This document shows positions 20,101 to 28,462 of a stretch of 38,826 nt of DNA, piece by piece. Position numbers and translations under genes: made by a program. This DNA is from an uncultured Fretibacterium sp. (lineage in GTDB: Bacteria > Synergistota > Synergistia > Synergistales > Aminobacteriaceae), in the NCBI GenBank assembly GCA_937915755.1, contig CALGGR010000296.1:1-38826 (forward strand), written 5' to 3'. The stretch's first letter is position 1. Every line of letters begins with the position of its first letter. The notes under the pieces are model-generated. The model saw only the letters and a program-made list of their open reading frames with translations, did no database searches and had not been told where the DNA came from.

Positions 20101-20711
20101 TGAAGCAGGATTTTCAAGGCCAGACAGGCGCAGCTATGGGGCACGCTCTTGCTGTTTATCTTAAGAAAGAATTGAACGGCGATAACGCTCCTATTTTTAA
20201 AGTCAATGGTATTAAACAGGAAACTCAGCAAATCAATGACCGAAATAATGAAATTTTCAACCTTCAGCAAGTCGCACAGACTTTTGACAATATAGCTACA
20301 CGTATTGAAAATATCAATATTCAAGCTCCAGCTGCTCCTGTTGCTCGCGACTATACAAGCTCTATTGCTCAGGTCGTCAATGAGATTAAAATTCTGAATA
20401 ATTCTATGCTTGCTGTAGAAAATGCTGTTAAGGCTCTGAATATCACTCAGAATGTTGACAATACTTCAGAGAATAATAATGTGGATTTAGCTCCAGTTAT
20501 TAGCCTCATTCAAAATCTTGTTCAGGTCAACACTAATAACAGCTCGCAAATTGTTAATGCTGTTAATAACCTGAATAATGCTACAACTAATAATTACAAT
20601 ATTGATATTCATCAAGAAGGCTTTAACATTCAGAAAAAATCTGATGCTGATAGTCTCGCAAGGTCTACTGCAGGCGCAATTCGCACTGGATTAGGGAACG
20701 GAGGCGTTTAA
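17166..20711 (+). CDS. Tail tape measure protein (TP901 core)
   Basis: 1181 residues from ATG 17166, preceded by AAAGGAAG. The TP901-type core lies around residues 100-340: GGGFEAQMTNVKIISGATTQ, MGATLPITAKDAAQAMELLA, NISKLVAAMKYVGPAAGAL and MTAADANNIFGQRAGKTA. Two hydrophobic segments follow (about 490-530 and 550-570), then long helical, coiled-coil rich stretches. It sets tail length. At about 1.5 angstrom per residue it implies a tail of roughly 170-180 nm. The C-terminus is Asn/Thr-rich (NNATTNNYNIDI). Confidence 0.93.
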   Translation: MADVEGLNLKITADASQGVKAVGEFAKATEQIKDQTVEIKVEGKMDSLGKLHKANGQFMTMGEKMAAQFNSAFMKSISEWSVKLDSFGKSLETKSAQILKPIIAGLTAVSSVVALVTKNALSIGGGFEAQMTNVKIISGATTQELDALTKKAREMGATLPITAKDAAQAMELLAQRGTKAKDILASVADVSALAISQNIDMATAADLLGTTITNFGLSVEDASKITDIFNNASNQSAMNISKLVAAMKYVGPAAGALEIPLEKIVAAMEAAANAGLTGEMIGTGLSMTLTKLASSSYILGVNTRNLDGSMRTLDEIFTDLAKRGMTAADANNIFGQRAGKTAIALAKHSATLLENEKNVQKWGATQNAVIEKMKTWPNIWNSFQSALEEVHIEIFDQIKEQSKNAISSVANLTRTFSEWINKTQLAGKTLNSFLEGLGFRIPGSSDFKKLLDTFDVQAFLNKIKNFGASIKGIADSIVSFFNMVKTPLKFLIENLSTFATISFWGWIIGKGAQVPIAIMSLATAFLTLYNNLKLITSLNLTNLIALLSNPVTITIGTVAGVGLGIKYLYDEAKEAQKLKDEKIKIQREVEKLNYTATIDVNFKMATGFENIPESLSKATQELQDSLNENITAMQNVFKEKIAESTNEVTQNLENIKDKAKITANDITDAIATLYSKALHADINAFEELDTVGVKIVELLNETVYRTGKAYEQTKKLVDIYKKVNKVKNEALAPQKTEADFFSEDISSNLKNVLSNIKPEIERFKKLLGGNNIQLAVNVSLDEAQKNIKEFIKKISEERKIPEKLVEQGVFNQLKTLAAQGSNVAQSLVNGFEGASTELDNFISKSQDMINYLGASPQKFLPALNSLAKNIQKIDPVTGKITEDFKKAHDALKQWSNITFDKLTKRIQNMRKAVEGGFLDKSALEREYKNALSQITLQVKTELEPTRDLYKTQSNYDSVFASEVYSRMFELGGDVFADKMKQDFQGQTGAAMGHALAVYLKKELNGDNAPIFKVNGIKQETQQINDRNNEIFNLQQVAQTFDNIATRIENINIQAPAAPVARDYTSSIAQVVNEIKILNNSMLAVENAVKALNITQNVDNTSENNNVDLAPVISLIQNLVQVNTNNSSQIVNAVNNLNNATTNNYNIDIHQEGFNIQKKSDADSLARSTAGAIRTGLGNGGV

Positions 20712-20714
20712 TTT

Positions 20715-21494
20715 ATGGCTGACGCTCTATACCGTTCATATTCTCTTGAGAAAGACAGCAACGGCACTTCTGGCAGTCTGACTTATTACGAAGATTCGCC
20801 TAAATCTCCTTTTGATGTCGGTGATACTTTTTCCCCTATATCCGGCGGGCCTTTACTTAACGTTAGCAAAGTCAGCATAAAAGATAACGTCATTGGTATT
20901 GAAGCTGGCAAAGTTAAAAGACAATGGCAAATTACCGTTGAAGGCAGTACTGATGCTGTTTCTACAAGTACAAGCTCTGATATTCGTTATAACTTCACTA
21001 TCGAAGCTAATGAAAATTCAGGCTCTATGGAAGTTATTAATAAAGGGTCGGCTCCAGCTATCACTTTAAAAATAGGCGATAAATTTACTATTCCGGGTAT
21101 CGGCAAAGTTACTTGTTCCAAAGTCAATGGCAGTGATGATTATGACGATAACGGTTCTCATATCTGGTCAGTTACTTATGAAGGCTCTACTAAAGTCAAA
21201 AATTATGACGCTGATTCTGAACTTCCAGATAACGAAGAAACTATCACGTACGAACTTAACGGCATTACAACTAGAAGCGTTGCAGGTGAACTTATCGCTC
21301 TTAGACGCTCGGCTACTCCTATTACTAAGAAAAATTTTACTGTTTATACGAATTCCGCTAATCCTGTTGCTACTATTGGTAGCACTTACAATGATGGTAT
21401 CGTTCTCAGCGAAAGCATTTCTCATGAAGTTATTAAGTCGGACGATGTTATTACTAATTCTTACTACAAACATGATATAGAGGTCGAAAGCTAA
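20715..21494 (+). CDS. Tail tip protein, distal-tail position
   Basis: 259 residues, Ser/Thr/Asp-rich and beta-structured: KDSNGTSGSLTYYEDSPKSP, GKVKRQWQITVEGSTDAV, KIGDKFTIPGIGKVTCSKV and RSVAGELIALRRSATPI. It sits between tape measure and hub-like genes, where a distal tail protein is expected. I do not recognise a named family. It overlaps the next gene by one base (TAATG). Confidence 0.65.
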   Translation: MADALYRSYSLEKDSNGTSGSLTYYEDSPKSPFDVGDTFSPISGGPLLNVSKVSIKDNVIGIEAGKVKRQWQITVEGSTDAVSTSTSSDIRYNFTIEANENSGSMEVINKGSAPAITLKIGDKFTIPGIGKVTCSKVNGSDDYDDNGSHIWSVTYEGSTKVKNYDADSELPDNEETITYELNGITTRSVAGELIALRRSATPITKKNFTVYTNSANPVATIGSTYNDGIVLSESISHEVIKSDDVITNSYYKHDIEVES

Positions 21495-23854
21495 TGCTCG
21501 TTTTAGATTTCAATCTTAATGACTCAAAGAACGGCGGTAAAGTTACAGGCTTCAACTATTCTCGCAGCCTTAATGAATTAGTTTCTTCATGGTCGGCTAC
21601 TGTTGCTGGAGGGACTTTCACTGCAGGGGAGTTCATTAGCTTTTCTGGTGCTATGACAAACGGCATTATCTCTAATGCTTATAAAGACAGCGACGGATTA
21701 TGGCATATTGAAGGCAGAGACGCAGGCGTTAAATTAATGCGTTCTACTCCGGATATTTCTGAAATCCCAAATGGTAACGCTAAGCAAGTTATTTCGTATC
21801 TCGCTAATTTTTGTGATATTTCTCTCAATATGTCTGCCAACGGCTTATCTGGCTTCAATGTCAGGTCTTGTATCTCTGGTTCTACTTGTGCTGAAGCTAT
21901 TTTAGAATTAGCTATGTTGAGCGGCCTTATCGCTTTTATTGATAATTCAGGCGTTCTTAATGTCGTTCAACCTACGAAAAGCACTCCGACTTTTAATATT
22001 ATTCTTGATGATTCAGGCTCTAATATTGACTTAGACGGCTATGCTACTCAAATCATAGTAAATCTTACTAGACGTAAATGGCCGGATGAAGACGATGAAA
22101 GCTCTGGAAGCGGACAAACTATTTATTACACGGGCACAACTCCTTCTACAAGTCCTAATAGAGTTACTTACAGCGGGTCTTTTTCTAACGGCAATTATTC
22201 CGTTACTAAACTTGAACCCTTTGATGTCGTTGAAACTTTACAATGTTCATTCACTGATAATGAACATAATATTTCTATTACCGTTACTGAAAATCATAAT
22301 TACGATTACAAATCAAAAATAATCTGGCGTGATAATCAGGAATATGTGTTATTCGCATTCGTTGAAACTGGATACACACTGACTAAAGTTACTCAGGGAA
22401 CTTACACAACTTCAGAAAATGAAGATTTAACTTTCACTGAGACTACTACTGAAACTATGAACCGTGAGTTTTCTATCTATTATGATGATTTTAATGTTGC
22501 TGAAGACTGGGCAGGACAGCTCGGAATGATGACTACTGAAACTATTACAAGAAGCACTGTCAGGGAAGGCGGTAAAACTTTAGAAGCAAATATGCCTGCT
22601 TATTCGCCTCCGTTTGATTCTCAAATTAGCAGGAAATTCACTCAAGAAAATTTCGGCAGAGGCTTGCTTTGTAATGAAGTCGAGAAAACTTATGAGGCCA
22701 GACAGCTCGGCTCTATCGCTCCGGTTAAAGTCAACGGCGAGAATATTCCGCATTTCTTAAATAACAGTAATCTTGCTATTCAGACGCATTCTACTCCCCA
22801 ATGGGTGCAGGTCAATCACTATAGAACTTATTATGATCGTTATAACAGAGATGGTGATTGCATTCTTTCTACTCAGTCGGAATACTCCGATGACGGTGCT
22901 GAATGGCTTACTGCTCATAATATTAATGATACAGGCGACGAGAATATTAACGAGTACGAAAAGGCTTACGCTAAGTTCTCTCAGAATTCAAAAGGTCTGA
23001 ATATTTCTCAAGGCTCTTCATCTATTAATAGTTCGTGGCAGTTCGTAGAGCTTCAGGGACGTATGAAAAACACTTCAAGTGATAATGAACAAGGACAGGC
23101 TTTAGGCAATATTTCTGACTGGTACAACAACGGCGAATTCATTAACAGTGCTGTATGTCCGTTCTATAATGACTCGTCTAAGTCCTGCAATATTTACAAA
23201 TTAGCTTTAGAGGCTTCTTTCGGAGAAAAATGCTTCCATAGTAAAGGCACTGTTGGATGGACTGTCTGTAACAGGTCTTTAGCTGCTCTCGAACTCGCTA
23301 GGCAGCAGGATATTGCTCAGGTCGAACACGTTATTATAGGCTCCGCAAGTGTCGCTACTAATAGAACTAAAGCAGGCTATCAACGCGACATTTACATTGA
23401 TGAATTACTCTCTGATACACAAGCTCAGAATATTGCTGATACTATCGCTCAGAATATTTTGAACGTTAAAGGCTCTAAGGGGATTCGCAAGTCCGTTGTC
23501 GTCCCTTATAGTCCTAATATTCAGCTTAACGGCTCTATCGTTGAAGTCTCTCATGACTGGGAAAATTTGCAGTCTACTATCAGTTACCTTATTGAGGGCG
23601 ATATTCCAGACTTCATGATTTCTCAGAGCGTCGCTAGTATCGCTGCTTTCGTTACTGCTAGAGAAAATTCTCGCGTCAATATCCCTAAGTATGGCAGTGT
23701 CATATCAATTAATGACGGTAATGCTTTCGTTCAGATTGGTAACTCTGCTTTCAGCTGCACTACAAGGCTTAAAAATTTAAGTATCGGCGACATTGTCTTA
23801 GTCTCGTTCGCTGCAGGTAATAAATTAAGAGGTCAGGTGATTGCTCGATTATGA
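21494..23854 (+). CDS. Tail hub / tail-tip structural protein
   Basis: 786 residues. The N-terminal 180 residues resemble hub proteins (gp27/late control D style): NYSRSLNELVSSWSATVAGG, GLWHIEGRDAGVKLMRSTPD, CAEAILELAMLSGLIAFIDN. The middle is Thr/Ser/Glu-rich and beta-structured, and the C-terminal part (QAQNIADTIAQNILNVKG onwards) again resembles the hub fold with a final OB-like element (VISINDGNAFVQIGN). It probably closes the tail tube and presents receptor-binding proteins. The stop overlaps the next ATG by 4 bases. Confidence 0.75.
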   Translation: MLVLDFNLNDSKNGGKVTGFNYSRSLNELVSSWSATVAGGTFTAGEFISFSGAMTNGIISNAYKDSDGLWHIEGRDAGVKLMRSTPDISEIPNGNAKQVISYLANFCDISLNMSANGLSGFNVRSCISGSTCAEAILELAMLSGLIAFIDNSGVLNVVQPTKSTPTFNIILDDSGSNIDLDGYATQIIVNLTRRKWPDEDDESSGSGQTIYYTGTTPSTSPNRVTYSGSFSNGNYSVTKLEPFDVVETLQCSFTDNEHNISITVTENHNYDYKSKIIWRDNQEYVLFAFVETGYTLTKVTQGTYTTSENEDLTFTETTTETMNREFSIYYDDFNVAEDWAGQLGMMTTETITRSTVREGGKTLEANMPAYSPPFDSQISRKFTQENFGRGLLCNEVEKTYEARQLGSIAPVKVNGENIPHFLNNSNLAIQTHSTPQWVQVNHYRTYYDRYNRDGDCILSTQSEYSDDGAEWLTAHNINDTGDENINEYEKAYAKFSQNSKGLNISQGSSSINSSWQFVELQGRMKNTSSDNEQGQALGNISDWYNNGEFINSAVCPFYNDSSKSCNIYKLALEASFGEKCFHSKGTVGWTVCNRSLAALELARQQDIAQVEHVIIGSASVATNRTKAGYQRDIYIDELLSDTQAQNIADTIAQNILNVKGSKGIRKSVVVPYSPNIQLNGSIVEVSHDWENLQSTISYLIEGDIPDFMISQSVASIAAFVTARENSRVNIPKYGSVISINDGNAFVQIGNSAFSCTTRLKNLSIGDIVLVSFAAGNKLRGQVIARL

Positions 23855-25782
23855 TTCCGGCTAAAAATTATTTTTCAGGCGGGTTAGGCAAGCTCAAAAA
23901 TATTGGCGGGTCAAGGTTCTTTACTACTCCGCATACTGTTCAAGTTCCGGCTGAATATGAAATTATTTCAGGTTCTCAAGGTGAATTTATTGCATGTTCA
24001 CTTGACGGGCGGTTATGGTTATTCGATGACAAATTAACTGTTCTGAAGTGGAATTCAAGTTCATTAAGAATGGAAATTGCAAAGTCTATAGAAATCGGTG
24101 ATTTAGCTTTTATTGCTCGTGGTATTGACTGGATTTTGACAACTAGTTCATTCTTTCAGGTCTTAGATGAAGCTCCTTATATTTTCTCTGAACAGGTAAG
24201 CTTTAATGAAAATTTCAGCGTTGATAAATTTTATTCATTTTTACCGGAAATTTCAGGCTGGCAGATTATTAAAAATTTTCTGGTCAGACGTTCAGGCAAT
24301 GAAGATGAGGCTTCGTTACATTCTCTCAGCATTCCAGCTAGTTTATATCTTACGCATTTAGATGACGGAATTTACGGCAAAGATAATTCTCATATCGGCA
24401 TAGTTTCTATTGAAGATAACGGGAGCGGTTATGAACTCGTTATTTCGCCTGATTACTCGACAGCTACTAACGTCTCAGGTCTGGCATTTCTTGATAAAAC
24501 TTTGTACGGCTTCAAGCTCAAGCAAGATAGTTCTATGTGTCCTATGTCGGCTGACAGTCTGCTATACAATCCGGAGGCTGGCTCATGGAGCAACGTTTTT
24601 GACGGCAATGACACTTCAGGCAACATTTTCTTTGACCCGTTCAATTACAAAGCTCTTGCTGTTCGTGATGACGCTGTTAATTTGCTTCCAGAGAAAAAGA
24701 TATTTACTGCTAAAGGCATTTCGCAATGGTTCGCTCCGACTAAGAATATTGCAAATATTACAAGTGATTTTACAATTGCTCCGCTCGAACATGACATTTT
24801 GACTACTCATTTGAGTTCGGGACTGTACAGAGAAATTCTGCACCAGAAGGATTTAGCGTTGAGTTCGAGAGCTTACTTAAACTATAAATTGTCGATCGGT
24901 GAAAATGAGAATGTGCTGCAATTTAATAAGATTGCTTGTAAACAGAAAAAACAGCAGGAAAGATATATTAAGCTGCTTGTTAGACCTGTTGATGATTTTG
25001 ATTATGATTTTGATTTTATATATGATTATTACATTGATGGTCATTATTGTGATAGTCATTATTATTATGTACATACGTTGTATGATGACATTCCATTTTT
25101 TTATACTTCTGTTGAAGTATTAGAATATTATGCTTTAGCAGGTAAACAGTGGGGTTGGGATGGAGCAGGAATTAATCCACCAGACAAAGAATGGAGAATA
25201 ATAGATGGTAGGGATATTTCTAATTGGTGGAAAAGAACAGATGATAATTTTCAATATAGCTATCCTAACACATTAGGTGGACGCTATTATTATTTAGATT
25301 TAGATACTAAGTCTTTAATTGTTCAAGAAGAATTAATAGATGTAGGCTCTAAATCTTATATGTCTCATAATAGTGCTTATGTAGTACATTCATTTAATTT
25401 TATAGAAAATGAAATATTTCGATTAAGAATAACATATGAGCTATATAATAATGAATATTGGGGCAAACAAGATAATGAATATAAAAATCTTATAAATACT
25501 TCTACACTTTATTCCAATTGGGAAAAAATCTCAAATAATAAAATATCTGTTATCAGAATTTCTAAACTCACTAATGCTTCATACTTCTCTATTGAGTTTA
25601 AAGAAAACAATACTGGAACTGTTTATACTCTCGATATAGAAAATACTAATGAACTACCGTATAAAAGCACTAAAATTTATGATTTCCGTAATAAATCTAC
25701 AGGAGAAATTATTCACGTTATTTTTCTCATTAATGAAAACATGATTAAACACGTTTTACTTATCAGCAATTTTGAAATCTAA
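23851..25782 (+). CDS. Tail tip protein with divergent C-terminal half (receptor-interaction candidate)
   Basis: 643 residues. The N-terminal two thirds use the same codon style as neighbours (GGTFTAG-like beta strands, VPAEYEIISGSQGEFIACSL). From about base 24960 the protein becomes Asp/Tyr-rich (DDFDYDFDFIYDYY) and the DNA shifts to lower GC with AGA, ATA and GGA codons favoured. No recognised catalytic motif. A conserved front and a distinct back are characteristic of host-range proteins that exchange their tips. Position after the hub gene fits. Confidence 0.7.
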   Translation: MIPAKNYFSGGLGKLKNIGGSRFFTTPHTVQVPAEYEIISGSQGEFIACSLDGRLWLFDDKLTVLKWNSSSLRMEIAKSIEIGDLAFIARGIDWILTTSSFFQVLDEAPYIFSEQVSFNENFSVDKFYSFLPEISGWQIIKNFLVRRSGNEDEASLHSLSIPASLYLTHLDDGIYGKDNSHIGIVSIEDNGSGYELVISPDYSTATNVSGLAFLDKTLYGFKLKQDSSMCPMSADSLLYNPEAGSWSNVFDGNDTSGNIFFDPFNYKALAVRDDAVNLLPEKKIFTAKGISQWFAPTKNIANITSDFTIAPLEHDILTTHLSSGLYREILHQKDLALSSRAYLNYKLSIGENENVLQFNKIACKQKKQQERYIKLLVRPVDDFDYDFDFIYDYYIDGHYCDSHYYYVHTLYDDIPFFYTSVEVLEYYALAGKQWGWDGAGINPPDKEWRIIDGRDISNWWKRTDDNFQYSYPNTLGGRYYYLDLDTKSLIVQEELIDVGSKSYMSHNSAYVVHSFNFIENEIFRLRITYELYNNEYWGKQDNEYKNLINTSTLYSNWEKISNNKISVIRISKLTNASYFSIEFKENNTGTVYTLDIENTNELPYKSTKIYDFRNKSTGEIIHVIFLINENMIKHVLLISNFEI

Positions 25783-25797
25783 AAGGAGTAACTTGCT

Positions 25798-26223
25798 TTG
25801 AACTGGTCTTACAAAAACAACACGGGCAGCACTATTTTTTATCGCAATTCTATCTGGCAGCCGGGCGATGAGTTACAAACTCCGTACCCTGTGCCGCCTT
25901 CTCTAGGCTTAACTTGCATTCAGGAGGGTGACGCTCTTGACCCGGTTCTTTTTCACGATGACGTTATTATTCAGGCGGGGCAATCGGTTTATATCGCTCT
26001 TGCTGAGCCGACACTCTCTCATAATGTCGATCTCTCTATCTCTTGCATGACTGATGATAACGGCGTTGAATGCAGATTTAACAGCTCAAGAAATAAGCCT
26101 ATTCCTATTGATATTCGCGGCTTTTCGCAGGTCTTGAACTGGGAGCTGTGCTCTTTGCTCTTTTTTAATAACACTAGTGAAACTGAAGCTATTATCAGTA
26201 TTACTGCTTTTGAGGCGGTGTGA
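25798..26223 (+). CDS. Hypothetical tail-associated protein
   Basis: 141 residues from TTG 25798, after AAAAGGAG. Beta-rich with aromatic and Asn residues: SYKNNTGSTIFYRNSIWQPG, PYPVPPSLGLTCIQEGDALD, VYIALAEPTLSHNVDLSIS. It resembles small carbohydrate- or virion-binding modules, but I cannot name a family. It lies at the start of the host-recognition gene set. Confidence 0.65.
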   Translation: MNWSYKNNTGSTIFYRNSIWQPGDELQTPYPVPPSLGLTCIQEGDALDPVLFHDDVIIQAGQSVYIALAEPTLSHNVDLSISCMTDDNGVECRFNSSRNKPIPIDIRGFSQVLNWELCSLLFFNNTSETEAIISITAFEAV

Positions 26224-26230
26224 TTTTGAC

Positions 26231-26620
26231 GTGAGTTTAATTATTTTTCCCAGAGGTAGCTCTGGAGGGTCTGATACTTCAGGACTTACTAATTTAAGTA
26301 CTCTTAGAAAATTTTCTACTGACAACAACGGTAACTTATGTTTTGACGGAAATATTATTTCAAGCTCCGTTGAAATCCCTTACAACGTTACTCTTACAAA
26401 GGCAATTATAGAGCAGAAATTTATTGAACTGCCTCTTGATTGTGATACATCAAAAATTATTACCCTCAGCATTCAGGGTATCCAGATACAGCAGGGGGTC
26501 TATTGGGAGGTGCATGAACAAACTTATCCGGATAAAGATTTAATCGCGTGGAATGGGCTTGAGCTTGAAAATCTTGCTCAGGTTGGAGACAAAATTTTTA
26601 TTTCATATTACAGAAAGTAG
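26231..26620 (+). CDS. Hypothetical tail-associated protein
   Basis: 129 residues starting GTG 26231 (MSLIIFPRGSSGGSDTSGL). An upstream in-frame ATG at 26177 lies inside the previous gene and gives an unlikely leucine-rich start. The C-terminal half resembles short phage beta domains (IEQKFIELPLDCDTSKIITL, YWEVHEQTYPDKDLIAWNG, QVGDKIFISYYRK). A similar end, DLFIIHYLKS, closes the next gene, suggesting a shared C-terminal module. Confidence 0.65.
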   Translation: MSLIIFPRGSSGGSDTSGLTNLSTLRKFSTDNNGNLCFDGNIISSSVEIPYNVTLTKAIIEQKFIELPLDCDTSKIITLSIQGIQIQQGVYWEVHEQTYPDKDLIAWNGLELENLAQVGDKIFISYYRK

Positions 26621-26632
26621 AGGTAATCTTTT

Positions 26633-27469
26633 ATGAGTTCTATCGACAGACGTTTTCTTAATATTAGCATTATCGTTAATGGCGTTGCCAATCAGCCCGC
26701 TGTCGGCGTTCCCGCTGGCACTCAGTATATCGTAGGCGACACTCCGGCTGCCGCTTTCGCTACTGCAAGTTCAAATTCTATCGCTCGCTATGACGGCTCT
26801 AACTGGACTTTTACTGCTCCGAAAACTACAAGTCTTGAAGTTTTCGACATTTCTAAAGGCCAGCTCTTAAAATTCACAGGCTCTAGCTGGGAGGTCGTCG
26901 CGTCTCTCACTGTCCCTCCTGTACTTGATATTATTGAGACTGGGGCAGCTAATCCGGCTACTTGTGCTGAAGGTGATACTTTCCTTAACACTTCAGACAA
27001 GAAAATTTACACTGCTACGGCCGAGAATACTTGGGACTCTGGCACGGCTTTAACTGATGGAGACCGTTACGCGTCAAGCACTGACAATAAAGTCTATACG
27101 TTCGACGGGGAAGATTTCGTTACTGACACTTTACTTGACGGCGTAAGTTTCTATAACAGAGCTGACGGACTGCTCTACATCTACGACAAGTCTAACGGCG
27201 CGTTTTTAAAGGTCGGGGCTGATTTAGTCCGCTTCACTGAAGTTCACACTCTTACTGCTACTGAAGCTACCGCTAAACAGTTCCAACTCACTAACAGCAT
27301 TGCAACTGGTCATGAAGCTAACGTCCTTCTTTTCGTGTCTGGCGTTGCTCAGGCGGCTAACGTTGACTTCACGGCTAACGGTAACATTATCTCCTGGACT
27401 GGTAAGGGGCTTGAAGCTATCGGCATGACAGCGGGCGATCTCTTTATCATTCATTATTTAAAATCTTAA
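26633..27469 (+). CDS. Tail fibre protein with DUF2793-like modules, paralogue of the 28463 gene
   Basis: 278 residues. It begins with SSIDRRFLNISIIVNGVANQ and a DUF2793-like module: QYIVGDTPAAAFA, IARYDGSNWTFTAPKT, LLKFTGSSWEVVASL. The same N-terminal layout recurs in the protein at 28463, so both probably attach to the same site on the virion. The middle has further W/Y-rich modules (NKVYTFDGEDFVTD, GLLYIYDKSNGAFLK). The C-terminal module (VLLFVSGVAQAANVDFTA to DLFIIHYLKS) resembles the end of the preceding gene product. Confidence 0.8.
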   Translation: MSSIDRRFLNISIIVNGVANQPAVGVPAGTQYIVGDTPAAAFATASSNSIARYDGSNWTFTAPKTTSLEVFDISKGQLLKFTGSSWEVVASLTVPPVLDIIETGAANPATCAEGDTFLNTSDKKIYTATAENTWDSGTALTDGDRYASSTDNKVYTFDGEDFVTDTLLDGVSFYNRADGLLYIYDKSNGAFLKVGADLVRFTEVHTLTATEATAKQFQLTNSIATGHEANVLLFVSGVAQAANVDFTANGNIISWTGKGLEAIGMTAGDLFIIHYLKS

Positions 27470-27498
27470 TTCTTAATTCTTAAGAGTAAATATTTATC

Positions 27499-27927
27499 AT
27501 GTCTCAGGTTGCGGAAAAATTTTTACCGCTCTCTCTTAGTGAAATCGTTAATTCTCTCGAAGAACTCAGCGATTCTCTTGAAGAACTCAAAAATACTATT
27601 GAAAGTTACGACTTCGAGAATTTATCTTCAAAACTTGATGAACTAACAGATGAACTCGACCAGCTCAAATATAATGTAGAAGGCGTTGACTTAGATGATA
27701 TTCAGAACACCCTTGATAATCTACAGAATCAAGTTGATAGCTTAGAGGATGTTACTGACCGTATTGACAGTATTGAGAATAAAACTGATGAACTCGAGGA
27801 TAACATTTCTAACCTCGAAACAAGAATCGATAATCTTGGTGAATCTGCTTCAAGCGAGGATATTTCTGACCTTGAAAACAGAGTTGAACAGGTTGAAAAC
27901 GTTTCTGAAGAATTCTTCGATATTTAA
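27499..27927 (+). CDS. Coiled-coil protein of the fibre cluster
   Basis: 142 residues, almost all long acidic coiled coil with heptad leucines and valines (SLSEIVNSLEELSDSLEELK, then many LDEL, LDQL and LENRVEQ repeats). Such proteins make trimeric shafts of tail fibres or chaperone them. A strong terminator follows. There is no enzymatic motif. Confidence 0.8.
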   Translation: MSQVAEKFLPLSLSEIVNSLEELSDSLEELKNTIESYDFENLSSKLDELTDELDQLKYNVEGVDLDDIQNTLDNLQNQVDSLEDVTDRIDSIENKTDELEDNISNLETRIDNLGESASSEDISDLENRVEQVENVSEEFFDI

Positions 27928-27945
27928 CTTTTCTTCTTTTCTTAT

Positions 27946-27988
27946 AGGCTGTCATGGCTTACTCAAGCTATGAGGCCTCTTTTTTTTT
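27946..27988 (+). terminator. Rho-independent terminator
   Basis: AGGCTGTCATGGCTT (27946-27960) pairs with AAGCTATGAGGCCT (27965-27978) over about 13 positions around the loop ACTC, with a small bulge. CTTTTTTTTT follows. It ends the structural gene run and separates it from the next three genes. Confidence 0.8.
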
Positions 27989-28006
27989 ATTAGGAGGTAA
28001 GTGTAT

Positions 28007-28450
28007 ATGAGATTTGAACACTATGAAATTATTAATATAGATCATAAAAAAATTTCGCAAACATCAACATGTCCAAATGATACTCAAGTGTTACATGACA
28101 TTATTTCTAAATTCGACAGCGACATTATAATTTGTGAAGCTGAGCTCTTTTCTGACTTTTACAGATTCTGCAAATACACTATTGCCTATAGTAAGTATAT
28201 TCACGAAAAAAATTATCTTGAGAGAATAGCAGACGGTGCTCAGTTTTTAGGTGAAAAAGTTTGCGTTATCTGTGATGATTATGATGCCGCAGAAAAAATT
28301 TTATCTTCCTGCCTAATTATGAACATGCAAATCCTGTGTGTGTATTTCGGCGATAAAGAAAAAATTTCAGAACTGATAAATAACCTGCTTCAATGTGCTA
28401 AATGGCATAAATACTTTATCGAAAGGAAAAGTTATATCTATGACAAATAA
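28007..28450 (+). CDS. Hypothetical protein between fibre genes
   Basis: 147 residues from ATG 28007, with AGGAGG at 27992-27997. Compact alpha/beta pattern with several Cys and Tyr: FDSDIIICEAELFSDFYRFC, KVCVICDDYDAAEKILSSC, MNMQILCVYFGDKEKISELI. No recognised family. It directly precedes the second fibre gene and may be its assembly factor, though that is only positional. Confidence 0.7.
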   Translation: MRFEHYEIINIDHKKISQTSTCPNDTQVLHDIISKFDSDIIICEAELFSDFYRFCKYTIAYSKYIHEKNYLERIADGAQFLGEKVCVICDDYDAAEKILSSCLIMNMQILCVYFGDKEKISELINNLLQCAKWHKYFIERKSYIYDK

Positions 28451-28462
28451 AGGGTGTAGTAA

